Source: Streptomyces hyderabadensis
GTDB lineage: Bacteria > Actinomycetota > Actinomycetes > Streptomycetales > Streptomycetaceae
Reading direction: 5' to 3'
DNA length: 64,000 nt
Assembly: GCF_020404845.1 (NCBI RefSeq)
Contig: NZ_JAIOJZ010000023.1
Coordinates: 1 to 64,000, forward strand
The position numbers and the translations under genes were made by a program. Below the pieces are notes generated by a model. It saw only the letters and a program-made list of their open reading frames with translations. It searched no databases and was not told where the DNA came from. Positions 40,425 to 46,866 of the stretch are shown here, piece by piece. Position 1 is the stretch's first letter. Every line of letters begins with the position of its first letter.

Positions 40425-41294
40425 ATGAGCAGCAGCAACGGCCACGTCAGCGAACTGGGCGCCTTCTTGAAGGCGCGGCGCACGGAGCTGAGCCCGGCCG
40501 AAGTGGGACTGCCTGACGCGAGCGGGAGGCGCAGGGTCAAGGGTCTGCGCCGCGAAGAGGTGGCGTCGCTGGCGTCGATCAGCCCCGACTACTACACGCG
40601 CCTGGAACAGGGCCGCCGCCAGGCCTCCGAACCGGTACTCGACACCCTCGCGCGTGTCCTGCGTCTCGACGAGGGTGAGCGGGCCTATCTCTTCGAGTTG
40701 TCCGGGCGCGACGCCGCCCGCCCGCGCCGACGCACCTCGCAGAAGGTCCAGCCGCAACTGCGGCGCCTGCTGGACGACCTCTCCACCACGCCGGCCGTCG
40801 TCCTTGGCCGGCGCACGGACATCCTCGCCTGGAACGCCATGGCGGCCGCCCTGTTCACCGACTTCGCGCGGATTCCGGAGAAGCACCGCAACTTCGTACG
40901 CCTGGTCTTCCGTGAACCGGCCGTCCGAGCCCTGTACGCGGACTGGGAGTGGGCGGCACGGATGACCCTGGCACAGCTGCGCATGGAGGCCGTCCGCGAT
41001 CCCAAGGATCCACGGCTCGCCGAGCTTGTGGGCGAACTGTCGCTCCAGGATCCCGACTTCCGGCGCTGGTGTGGCACGCACCGGGTCGCCGCCCAGAGGT
41101 CAGGCACGAAAGTGCTGAACCATCCGGTCGTCGGCCCGCTCACCCTCGACTGGTCCTTCCTCACCTCCACCGACGATCCCGACCAGCAGGTCATCACGCT
41201 GACCGCCGAGCCCGGAACGACCAGTCACGACCGCCTGCGCGACCTCGCCGCACGGACCGCGGCAGCCGCCGACCGCCCAGCGGGAGACCGGTAG
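40425..41294 (+). CDS. XRE-family regulator with MmyB-like domain (hydrolase divergon)
   Basis: This 289-residue regulator has the same plan as the protein at 14393-15232. A helix-turn-helix (LGAFLKARRTELSPAEVGLPDASGRRRVKGLRREEVASLASISPDYYTRLEQGRRQASEPVLDTLARVLRLDEGERAYLF) is followed by an MmyB PAS-like domain (LRRLLDDLSTTPAVVLGRRTDILAWNAMAAALFTDF, KHRNFVRLVF, GTKVLNHPVVGPLTLDWSFL). ATG 40425 starts the conserved text. It is divergent from the cysteine-elbow hydrolase and probably represses it through the perfect 26-bp palindrome. Confidence 0.92.
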   Translation: MSSSNGHVSELGAFLKARRTELSPAEVGLPDASGRRRVKGLRREEVASLASISPDYYTRLEQGRRQASEPVLDTLARVLRLDEGERAYLFELSGRDAARPRRRTSQKVQPQLRRLLDDLSTTPAVVLGRRTDILAWNAMAAALFTDFARIPEKHRNFVRLVFREPAVRALYADWEWAARMTLAQLRMEAVRDPKDPRLAELVGELSLQDPDFRRWCGTHRVAAQRSGTKVLNHPVVGPLTLDWSFLTSTDDPDQQVITLTAEPGTTSHDRLRDLAARTAAAADRPAGDR

Positions 41295-41344
41295 CTGCTG
41301 CGGCCGGGTGGACGAGTGTGCATGGATGTCGTCCGGAGAGAGGA

Positions 41345-41815
41345 TCAGGCCCGGGCGGGGTGCTCGGCGGCGACGTCGAGGATCCAGGTGACGCCGAAGC
41401 GATCGGTGAGCATCCCGAATGCCGGGGCCCACGGGCTCGGGCCGAACGCCTCGACGACCGTCGCGCCGTCGGCCAGGCGTTCCCAGAACGCGCGGACCTC
41501 CTCGACGGTCTCGCCGCTGACGGAGACGAAGAACGGCTCGTCGGTGAGGGTGGTGCCGTTCTCCCGGCGGGTCGTGGGGGCGTCCTTGGTGACCGGAGCG
41601 TCTTCGCCCGGTACGTCGTAGGCCATGACCCGGAACCCGTTGTCGGCGGTGACCTGCCCGAACACCACCTTGGCGGCGTCGGGCGACTCGGCGGGCATCC
41701 CGAAGTCGCCGTAGGTGGCGACGGTGAGCTGACCGTCGAACACCGACTGGTAGAACTCGAGGGCCTCGCGGGCCTGGCCGCGGAAGTTCAGGTGGGTGAC
41801 AGCGTTTACCGACAT
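41345..41815 (-). CDS. VOC-family protein (PhnB/UbiG-demethylase-like)
   Basis: This 156-residue protein of the PhnB type begins AVTHLNFRGQAREALEFYQSVFDGQL and has the family segments DAAKVVFGQVTADNGFRVMAYDVPG, FFVSVSGETVEEVRAFWERLADGATVVEAFGPSPWAPAFGMLTDRFGVTWILDV. The true metal-ligand set is often incomplete in this subgroup, so catalysis is uncertain. It is convergent with the XRE gene (50-bp gap) and 148 bases from the RheA-like gene stop upstream on the same strand. Confidence 0.9.
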   Translation of the reverse strand: MSVNAVTHLNFRGQAREALEFYQSVFDGQLTVATYGDFGMPAESPDAAKVVFGQVTADNGFRVMAYDVPGEDAPVTKDAPTTRRENGTTLTDEPFFVSVSGETVEEVRAFWERLADGATVVEAFGPSPWAPAFGMLTDRFGVTWILDVAAEHPARA

Positions 41816-41963
41816 GGTGATGCGGTCCTTCTTGACGTGGCTTCGGCGCCGGGGGTTCCGGCGGCGAGCGCGACTCTGTCACCAGTGCCGGACAGGGAAT
41901 GTCCGCCACTGGGAACGACGCGACCACAATCACGGGGCCTGCCGCCGGGGCGGCGGTCGCGAT

Positions 41964-42620
41964 TCATCCCGGGGGCTGACGTTCGCCTTCCGTGGATGCG
42001 CGGATCTGCTCGGCGTGGCGGGTGAGGGTGTCGATGCGGGTGATCAGTTCCGACTGGTCGGCTGCAAGGTGATCGCGTGCCCGGGCCAGTGGGCCGATGA
42101 GTCCGCCGGCGTCGTTCTGGCCGAGTGCCTGCAAGAGGGGGGTGCGGGCTTCGGCGGGGAGGCCGGTGAGAGCGGTGACCTGACCGGCGAGCTGGCGCAG
42201 GTCACCGGCGTTGCCGCGGGCCCAGGCGGTGACACTGCGGTCCGCGGCGCGGCGGTCCCGGGCGGCCTGGACGCGCTCTTCACCCGTGCTGCCGGGTGCT
42301 CCGGGGCGCAGGCGCAGATAGCGGCGTTCGGCGGCCTGCCGGCTGGCGACCCCGAGCGGACGCGCGAGATCGGCCCAGCTGGCTCCCGCGGAACGTGCGG
42401 TCTCGATCAGCCCCGTCTCCCAGCCCGCGAGACGGGCGCGGACCTGGCGCAGGAGGAGCAGCGCGGCGAGCGCCTGGTCGGAAGTGACCTCGCAGCCGGG
42501 CTGCTCGGCGGACCGGGGCGCCTGGGCGGTGTGGACGGCCTCCTCGATCGCCGCCAGCGCCGCCTCGGCGGCGAAGAACGACGGGGGCTGCGCGTCGGCT
42601 TCCTGGGGGTCTGCGGTCAT
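41964..42620 (-). CDS. rheA: RheA-like heat-shock repressor
   Basis: This 218-residue protein is adjacent and divergent to an Hsp18 gene. It contains a probable helix-turn-helix (GLIETARSAGASWADLARPLGVASRQAAERRYLRLRPG, about 67-104) flanked by helices, with a long helical C-terminus. Similar proteins are annotated as hsp18 regulators in Streptomyces. The intergenic DNA has two copies of TGTCATC-N5-GATGACA, the operator I recall for RheA of S. albus, which supports the assignment strongly. RheA represses hsp18 at normal temperature and changes conformation on warming. The ATG follows GGAGGT. Confidence 0.82.
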   Translation of the reverse strand: MTADPQEADAQPPSFFAAEAALAAIEEAVHTAQAPRSAEQPGCEVTSDQALAALLLLRQVRARLAGWETGLIETARSAGASWADLARPLGVASRQAAERRYLRLRPGAPGSTGEERVQAARDRRAADRSVTAWARGNAGDLRQLAGQVTALTGLPAEARTPLLQALGQNDAGGLIGPLARARDHLAADQSELITRIDTLTRHAEQIRASTEGERQPPG

Positions 42621-42642
42621 GGCTCACCTCCACCCATGGGAG

Positions 42643-42688
42643 CGTCATCGATTGGATGACGCCTTCGCTTGTCATCGTTTCGATGACA
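42643..42688. promoter_or_regulatory. two RheA operators, TGTCATC-N5-GATGACA
   Basis: CGTCATC-GATTG-GATGACG (42643-42661) and TGTCATC-GTTTC-GATGACA (42670-42688) are both inverted repeats, 27 bp apart centre to centre, between rheA-like and hsp18. The second matches the recalled RheA site exactly; the first differs only at its outermost base pair. Confidence 0.85.
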
Positions 42689-42748
42689 TGCTACAAGAAA
42701 TACAGGAAGCAGCGCATGAGCGGTTCTGCGTAGTGGAGGTGTTTCACG

Positions 42749-43186
42749 ATGCTGATGCGCACCGACCCGTTCCGTGAGTTCGACCGGCTCACCCAGCAGC
42801 TGTTCGGCACCACGTCCGGCACCTGGTCGCGTCCCACGGCGATGCCGATGGACGCCTACCGCGAGGGAGACGCCTACGTCATCGCCCTCGACCTGCCCGG
42901 CGTCGACCCGGACGCCATCGACATCGACGTCGAGCGCAACATGCTGACGGTCAAGGCCGAACGCCGGCCCGTCACCAGGAGCGACGACGTGCAGATGGAA
43001 CTGTCGGAGCGCCCTCTGGGCGTCTTCTCCCGGCAGGTGATGCTGGCCGACAGCCTCGACACCGAGCACATCAGTGCCGACTACGACGCCGGCGTGCTCA
43101 CCCTGCGCGTCCCGATCGCCGAGCGCGCCAAGCCGCGCAAGATCTCCGTCGGCGTCGGCGACGGGCGCAAGGAAATCTCCGGCTGA
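42749..43186 (+). CDS. hsp18: small heat-shock protein Hsp20/Hsp18
   Basis: This 145-residue alpha-crystallin-type chaperone has the core MDAYREGDAYVIALDLPGVDPDAIDIDVERNMLTVKAERRP and the terminal strand ISADYDAGVLTLRVPIAERAKPRKISV. It lacks an IXI tail but ends KEISG. It is a cytoplasmic oligomeric holdase that binds unfolding proteins. A GGAGGT site lies 10-15 bases before ATG 42749. It is divergent from the RheA-like gene and controlled by two operators. A 12-bp-stem hairpin follows its stop. Confidence 0.95.
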   Translation: MLMRTDPFREFDRLTQQLFGTTSGTWSRPTAMPMDAYREGDAYVIALDLPGVDPDAIDIDVERNMLTVKAERRPVTRSDDVQMELSERPLGVFSRQVMLADSLDTEHISADYDAGVLTLRVPIAERAKPRKISVGVGDGRKEISG

Positions 43187-43203
43187 CACCTGCCCACCGC
43201 GGC

Positions 43204-43245
43204 GACGGAGGGCGGAACGGGTCTGTCCGCCGCGTCCGCCCTCCG
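43204..43245 (+). terminator. 12-bp-stem hairpin after hsp18
   Basis: ACGGAGGGCGGA (43204-43215) and TCCGCCCTCCGT (43234-43245) are perfectly complementary with an 18-base loop. The hairpin starts 18 bases after the hsp18 stop and ends 37 bases before the next start, so it may terminate or reduce read-through into the DUF2267 genes. Confidence 0.7.
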
Positions 43246-43282
43246 TGCGCCGGTACCGGGCTTCCGGGCGAGGAGGATCACC

Positions 43283-43702
43283 ATGGCGATGCACTGGGAC
43301 GTGTTTCTCGACCAGATACAGGAGCGCGGCGAGTACGAGACCCGCGCGGAGGCGGACCGTGCCGCCCGCACCGTGCTGGGGCTGCTGGGCGCCCATCTGG
43401 TGGGCGAGGTGCGGGCGGAGCTGGCCGCCCGGCTCCCGGAAACCTTCGCCCTGATCCTCCTCAACCCGCTCCAGGCCGCCGAACCGCTCTCCGCCGAACG
43501 GTTCGTGCGCGCCACCGCGGCCTGGATCGACGGAGCCACCGAACAGACAGCGGCCTGGGACGTCGGCGCCGTGCTCAGCGTGACCGCCGACGCGGCGGGC
43601 GACGAACTGGTCCGCCGTGTCCTGCTGCAACTCCCGCCCGGATACGACCTGCTCTTCGGCCGGCCGCAGAGCGGCGCGTCCTTCGCCGTATCCGCCGACT
43701 GA
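43283..43702 (+). CDS. DUF2267-domain protein, copy 1
   Basis: This 139-residue all-helical protein fits DUF2267: WDVFLDQIQERGEYETRAEADRAARTVLGLLGAHLVGEVRAELAARLPETFALILL, then FVRATAAWIDGATEQTAAWDVGAVLSVTADAAGDELVRRVLLQLPPGYDLLFG. It has two related helical halves. The family is common in actinobacteria and has no settled function. An AGGAGG-like site precedes the ATG. The next gene encodes a paralogue with the same ending, PSGYAILFG; the pair follows hsp18. Confidence 0.88.
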   Translation: MAMHWDVFLDQIQERGEYETRAEADRAARTVLGLLGAHLVGEVRAELAARLPETFALILLNPLQAAEPLSAERFVRATAAWIDGATEQTAAWDVGAVLSVTADAAGDELVRRVLLQLPPGYDLLFGRPQSGASFAVSAD

Positions 43703-43773
43703 GACCTGACGGGCCCTCAGGAACCCGCCGTACCACCGACACGACCCACGAGCGAGAAAGGCACCCTTCACCG

Positions 43774-44214
43774 ATGCAGACCAAGACGGCCCCGGAGACG
43801 GTCACCACGAGCCCGGCTCCGTCGTATCCCCGGATGCTGGAACAGGTCCGCTACAACGGCGCCTACCCCACCCGGGAGCGGGCGGAGGAAGTCGTCCTGG
43901 CCGTCCTGGCAGCCCTCGGCCGCCGCATCACCGGCGAGGAGCGCGTCGAACTGGCCGCCCGCCTTCCCCGCGAGGCCGCCGAGATCTTCGCCGCCCAGAT
44001 TCCCGGAACCGACTCGATGACCGGGTGGGCCTTCGTCCGGGACCTCGCCACCCGTACCGGCGGCAGCCTGGCCACCACCCGCTGGGACGTCGGCTCCGTC
44101 CTGGGCGTCGTCGCCACTCTCGCCGGCCCCGACCTGCTCGACCGCATCCTCACCCAGCTCCCGTCCGGCTACGCGATCCTGTTCGGCCGGGCGGAACTCA
44201 CCCAGGCAGCCTGA
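43774..44214 (+). CDS. DUF2267-domain protein, copy 2
   Basis: This 146-residue protein is a tandem paralogue of the preceding one: YPRMLEQVRYNGAYPTRERAEEVVLAVLAALGRRITGEERVELAARLPREAAEIFAAQ and WAFVRDLATRTGGSLATTRWDVGSVLGVVATLAGPDLLDRILTQLPSGYAILFG. An acidic, Thr/Pro-rich leader of about 18 residues precedes the domain. A GAGAAAGG site lies upstream. The 71-bp gap to copy 1 suggests one transcript. The function is unknown; linkage to hsp18 suggests a stress role. Confidence 0.88.
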   Translation: MQTKTAPETVTTSPAPSYPRMLEQVRYNGAYPTRERAEEVVLAVLAALGRRITGEERVELAARLPREAAEIFAAQIPGTDSMTGWAFVRDLATRTGGSLATTRWDVGSVLGVVATLAGPDLLDRILTQLPSGYAILFGRAELTQAA

Positions 44215-44232
44215 CGTTTCCCCGCGACCCTT

Positions 44233-45255
44233 TCAGGACACCGGCGCCGGGCTCGGGGCCGCGTGCTGCTCCCCGGCCGCCGGGGTCCTGCGGCCGCGCA
44301 GCCCGGCCAGTGTCACGAAGAGGAGGCCGAGCACCGCCCACGTGCCGAGCGTCACGATCGGCGTGACCGCGCCGCTGCCGTCGAAGAAGGCCACGGAGCG
44401 GAGCAGGGTGCCGCCCGCGCCCGGCGGCAGCAACTGGCCGATGGCGCCGACCGGTTCGGGCAGCAGCTCCGGTGCCGACGCCACGCCGGACCACGGGTTG
44501 CCGAGCAGGACGACGAGCAGGGCGCCGACGCCGATGCCGGCCCGGCCCAAGAGGGCGGCGAACCCTGCCACCGCGGCACCCGCGGCCAGCGCCATCAGCC
44601 CGAGCGCCCCGGCCTCCGCCCACCAGTTGCCCGTGAGCACGCCCAGCCAGCTGTCGGCGATCGCCGCCGCGGCCAGCCCGACCAGGGCGGCGGCCCCGAT
44701 CAGCGCGGTGGCCGCGCGTACGCCGCGCAGCCCCAGCAGGGTCACCAAGGAACCCGCGGCGACACCGGCGAGCGCCAGGGGCAGCGCACTCGACCCGAGT
44801 ACGGAGCCGCGCGGGTCGGCCTCGGGTGCGGCCACGACATCAACCGTCTGGAGCCGGCTTCCGGACGGCGCCTGGTGCGCGACGGCACTGCTCAGCAACT
44901 GGGCGACCACGGGGCCCGCGGCGCTTGCGGTCAGCAGCTTCGGGCCCTGCGGGGTGACGACCACGGCGCCGTAGACATGCCGGTTCTCGATCGCGTCGCG
45001 GGCGGCGGACTCGTCGTCGTAGCGGTGGACGTCGAATGCTCCGTCCTGTCGTTCGAGCTGCTGCTGAAGGGGCGCAGCGGCGGACGCGGGGCCCGCGACG
45101 CCGACGGGCAGGTCGTGCGGGGCCATCCGGGCATTGGGCCAGGCGAACGCCCACAGGGCCACGGCGATCGCGACCGGCACCATCACGATCACCACGAGCA
45201 TCTTCCGGGCCGCGGGCAGGGGCGGCCGGGCAGGGGCGGGGGCTGGAGCGGACAT
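44233..45255 (-). CDS. ABC-2/DUF3533-like multispan membrane protein
   Basis: This 340-residue membrane protein has a first helix at about 17-40, a long extracytoplasmic loop (about 41-155: DLPVGVAGPASAAAPLQQQLERQDGAFDVHRYDDESAARDAIENRHVYGAVVV) and then about five helices. The loop text (an AxxAIxxRxVYGAVVV element) is typical of YhgE/Pip- and ABC-2-type membrane subunits. There is no ATPase beside it. It is divergent from a TetR gene with direct-repeat operators between, so it is probably a regulated efflux or secretion component. The substrate is unknown. Confidence 0.82.
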   Translation of the reverse strand: MSAPAPAPARPPLPAARKMLVVIVMVPVAIAVALWAFAWPNARMAPHDLPVGVAGPASAAAPLQQQLERQDGAFDVHRYDDESAARDAIENRHVYGAVVVTPQGPKLLTASAAGPVVAQLLSSAVAHQAPSGSRLQTVDVVAAPEADPRGSVLGSSALPLALAGVAAGSLVTLLGLRGVRAATALIGAAALVGLAAAAIADSWLGVLTGNWWAEAGALGLMALAAGAAVAGFAALLGRAGIGVGALLVVLLGNPWSGVASAPELLPEPVGAIGQLLPPGAGGTLLRSVAFFDGSGAVTPIVTLGTWAVLGLLFVTLAGLRGRRTPAAGEQHAAPSPAPVS

Positions 45256-45277
45256 GTGCGGACCTCTGCGTCAAAGA

Positions 45278-45355
45278 GAAGGATCGTTCGTTTTCACCAG
45301 TCTCACTGTTGCTCCGCCGTTCGACGCTTGTCAAGAAGGAACGTTCGCTTTACGT
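45278..45355. promoter_or_regulatory. paired direct-repeat TetR sites
   Basis: GAAGGATCGTTCGTTTTCACC (45278-45298, shown here in part by its core GATCGTTCG) and a matching 21-bp segment with core GAACGTTCG (45335-45355) are direct repeats 57 bp apart between the divergent membrane-protein and TetR genes. The second core contains the palindrome GAACGTTC. Confidence 0.6.
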
Positions 45356-45362
45356 TGGGCCC

Positions 45363-46010
45363 ATGGCCCGTGTATCCCAGGCGCACCTCGACGCCCGCCG
45401 CCGCCAGATCCTCGACGGTGCGGCCCGTTGCTTCGCCCGCAACGGCTTCCACGCCACGTCCATGCAGGACGTGCTGCGCGAGGCGGGCCTGTCGGCGGGC
45501 GCGGTCTACCGGTACTTCCGCAGCAAGGAAGAGATCATCGGGGCCATCGCCCGGGAGTGCTTCACCACCGTCCGCGCGGCCTTCGACGACGCCTCGCGCG
45601 AGACCCCGCCACCGCACCCGGACGTGATCGTCGGTCGCGTCCTCCACCAGGTGTACGCGGGTCCGGCCGGTTTCACCCAAGGAGACGGGCAGACTTTCGC
45701 CCGGCTGATCCTCCAGGTGTGGTCCGAAACCCTGCGCAACGACGAACTCGGCGCGATTCTCCGGGACGGCTTCAGCCATCTGCGCGAGGGCTGGACGGAA
45801 CTTGTCGAGAGCTACCAGCAGGCCGGGCTCGTGCGGGACGACATCCCCGCCGACCACATGGCACACACCCTGATCGGGGCCGTCCAGGGCTTCATCGCCC
45901 AGCAGGCGCTGTTCGGCGGGGTCGACGTCGAGGTGCTCCGCAACGGACTGCGCGGAATCATGTCCATGGGTGCGACGGCGAGCGCCGCGGGCGCGGGGCG
46001 TGCGGGCTGA
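45363..46010 (+). CDS. TetR/AcrR-family transcriptional regulator
   Basis: This 215-residue regulator has the N-terminal HTH domain ARRRQILDGAARCFARNGFHATSMQDVLREAGLSAGAVYRYFRSKEEIIGAIARECF (about 12-66) and a TetR_C ligand domain with LILQVWSETLRNDELGAILRDGFSHLREGWTELVESYQQAGLV. ATG 45363 begins the conserved text, just beyond the second direct-repeat operator. It is divergent from the membrane protein gene, the probable target. It is convergent with the DHFR-like gene, with a 44-base gap. Confidence 0.93.
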   Translation: MARVSQAHLDARRRQILDGAARCFARNGFHATSMQDVLREAGLSAGAVYRYFRSKEEIIGAIARECFTTVRAAFDDASRETPPPHPDVIVGRVLHQVYAGPAGFTQGDGQTFARLILQVWSETLRNDELGAILRDGFSHLREGWTELVESYQQAGLVRDDIPADHMAHTLIGAVQGFIAQQALFGGVDVEVLRNGLRGIMSMGATASAAGAGRAG

Positions 46011-46054
46011 CGCCCTCGAAGCGCCGCCCGCAGAGATCGCCGAACACCCACCCT

Positions 46055-46660
46055 TCAGTAGCTGTCGTAACTCGGCTCCCCGCTCGGCCGGTACACGCCC
46101 ACGACGGTGCCGCCCTTCGTCGTCGAGACGCTCACCGGCTCCAGCGCCGTGGGGACCGCACCGTCGGCGAACAGCCGCTTGCCGGTGCCGATGATCACCG
46201 GATGGATGGTCAGCCGGTACTCGTCGACGAGGTCGTGCCGCATCAGCGTCTGGGCCAGGTCGCCGCTGCCGACGACGTTGATGTTGCCGCCGTCGGTCGC
46301 CTTGAGTCTGCGAACGGCCTCGGCGACGTCGCCCTCCAGCAGGGTGGAGTTCTGCCAGTCGACGGACGTCAGGGTCCGGGACGCCACGTACTTGTCCATG
46401 CCGTTCATCCGGTCGGTGAACGGGTTGCCGGGGTCGGCGGTCGGCCAGTACGCCGCGAAGATCTCGTAGGTCTTGCGGCCGAGCAGCATCGCGTCCGAGT
46501 CCTCGTACCAGCCCGCGATGGCCGTTCCGACCTCGTCGTCGTCCACCGGCTTCTGCCAGCCGCCGTGCCGGAACCCGCTCTCGGCGTCCTCGTCCGGACC
46601 CCCCGGGGCCTGCATGACGCCGTCCAGCGTCAGGAACGTGCAAACGATGACCTTGCGCAT
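46055..46660 (-). CDS. dihydrofolate reductase family protein (RibD_C-like)
   Basis: This 201-residue NADPH-reductase-fold protein begins RKVIVCTFLTLDGVMQAPGGPDED and contains AMLLGRKTYEIFAAYWPTAD, KYVASRTLTSVDWQNSTLLEGDVAEAVRRLKATDGGNINVVGSGDLAQTLMRHDLVDEYRLTIHPVIIGTGKRLF. This is the YyaP/RibD C-terminal type rather than FolA. ATG 46660 has an AGGGAG-type site. The substrate is unknown. It is divergent from the large FAD oxidoreductase gene, sharing a 206-bp region. Confidence 0.9.
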   Translation of the reverse strand: MRKVIVCTFLTLDGVMQAPGGPDEDAESGFRHGGWQKPVDDDEVGTAIAGWYEDSDAMLLGRKTYEIFAAYWPTADPGNPFTDRMNGMDKYVASRTLTSVDWQNSTLLEGDVAEAVRRLKATDGGNINVVGSGDLAQTLMRHDLVDEYRLTIHPVIIGTGKRLFADGAVPTALEPVSVSTTKGGTVVGVYRPSGEPSYDSY

Positions 46661-46762
46661 GGTGCGCTCCCTTCGTCCAGGGGTAGACCGCACGACCACC
46701 GCGAACTCATCGGCAGGACCCCGGCCGCGCGGCCCGAGGGACAGCACCGTACGGGGCCGCAG

Positions 46763-46795
46763 TGCACTGTGCGCATGTCGAATGCATAATATGCA
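46763..46795. promoter_or_regulatory. predicted IclR site and an adjacent 13-bp palindrome upstream of the FAD oxidoreductase
   Basis: TGCACTGTGCGCATG (46763-46777) matches TGCACAGCGCGCATG on the minus strand at 50010-50024, upstream of the IclR gene, at 13 of 15 positions. TGCATAATATGCA (46783-46795) is a perfect palindrome about a central A, and its AT-rich core could be part of a promoter. Confidence 0.55.
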
Positions 46796-46866
46796 GCCGA
46801 GGTGCACTCTCCCAGTCGGGGTCTGGGCCTCTGATGGCATCGGGAGTCAGCCGAGGGAGGCCGCAC

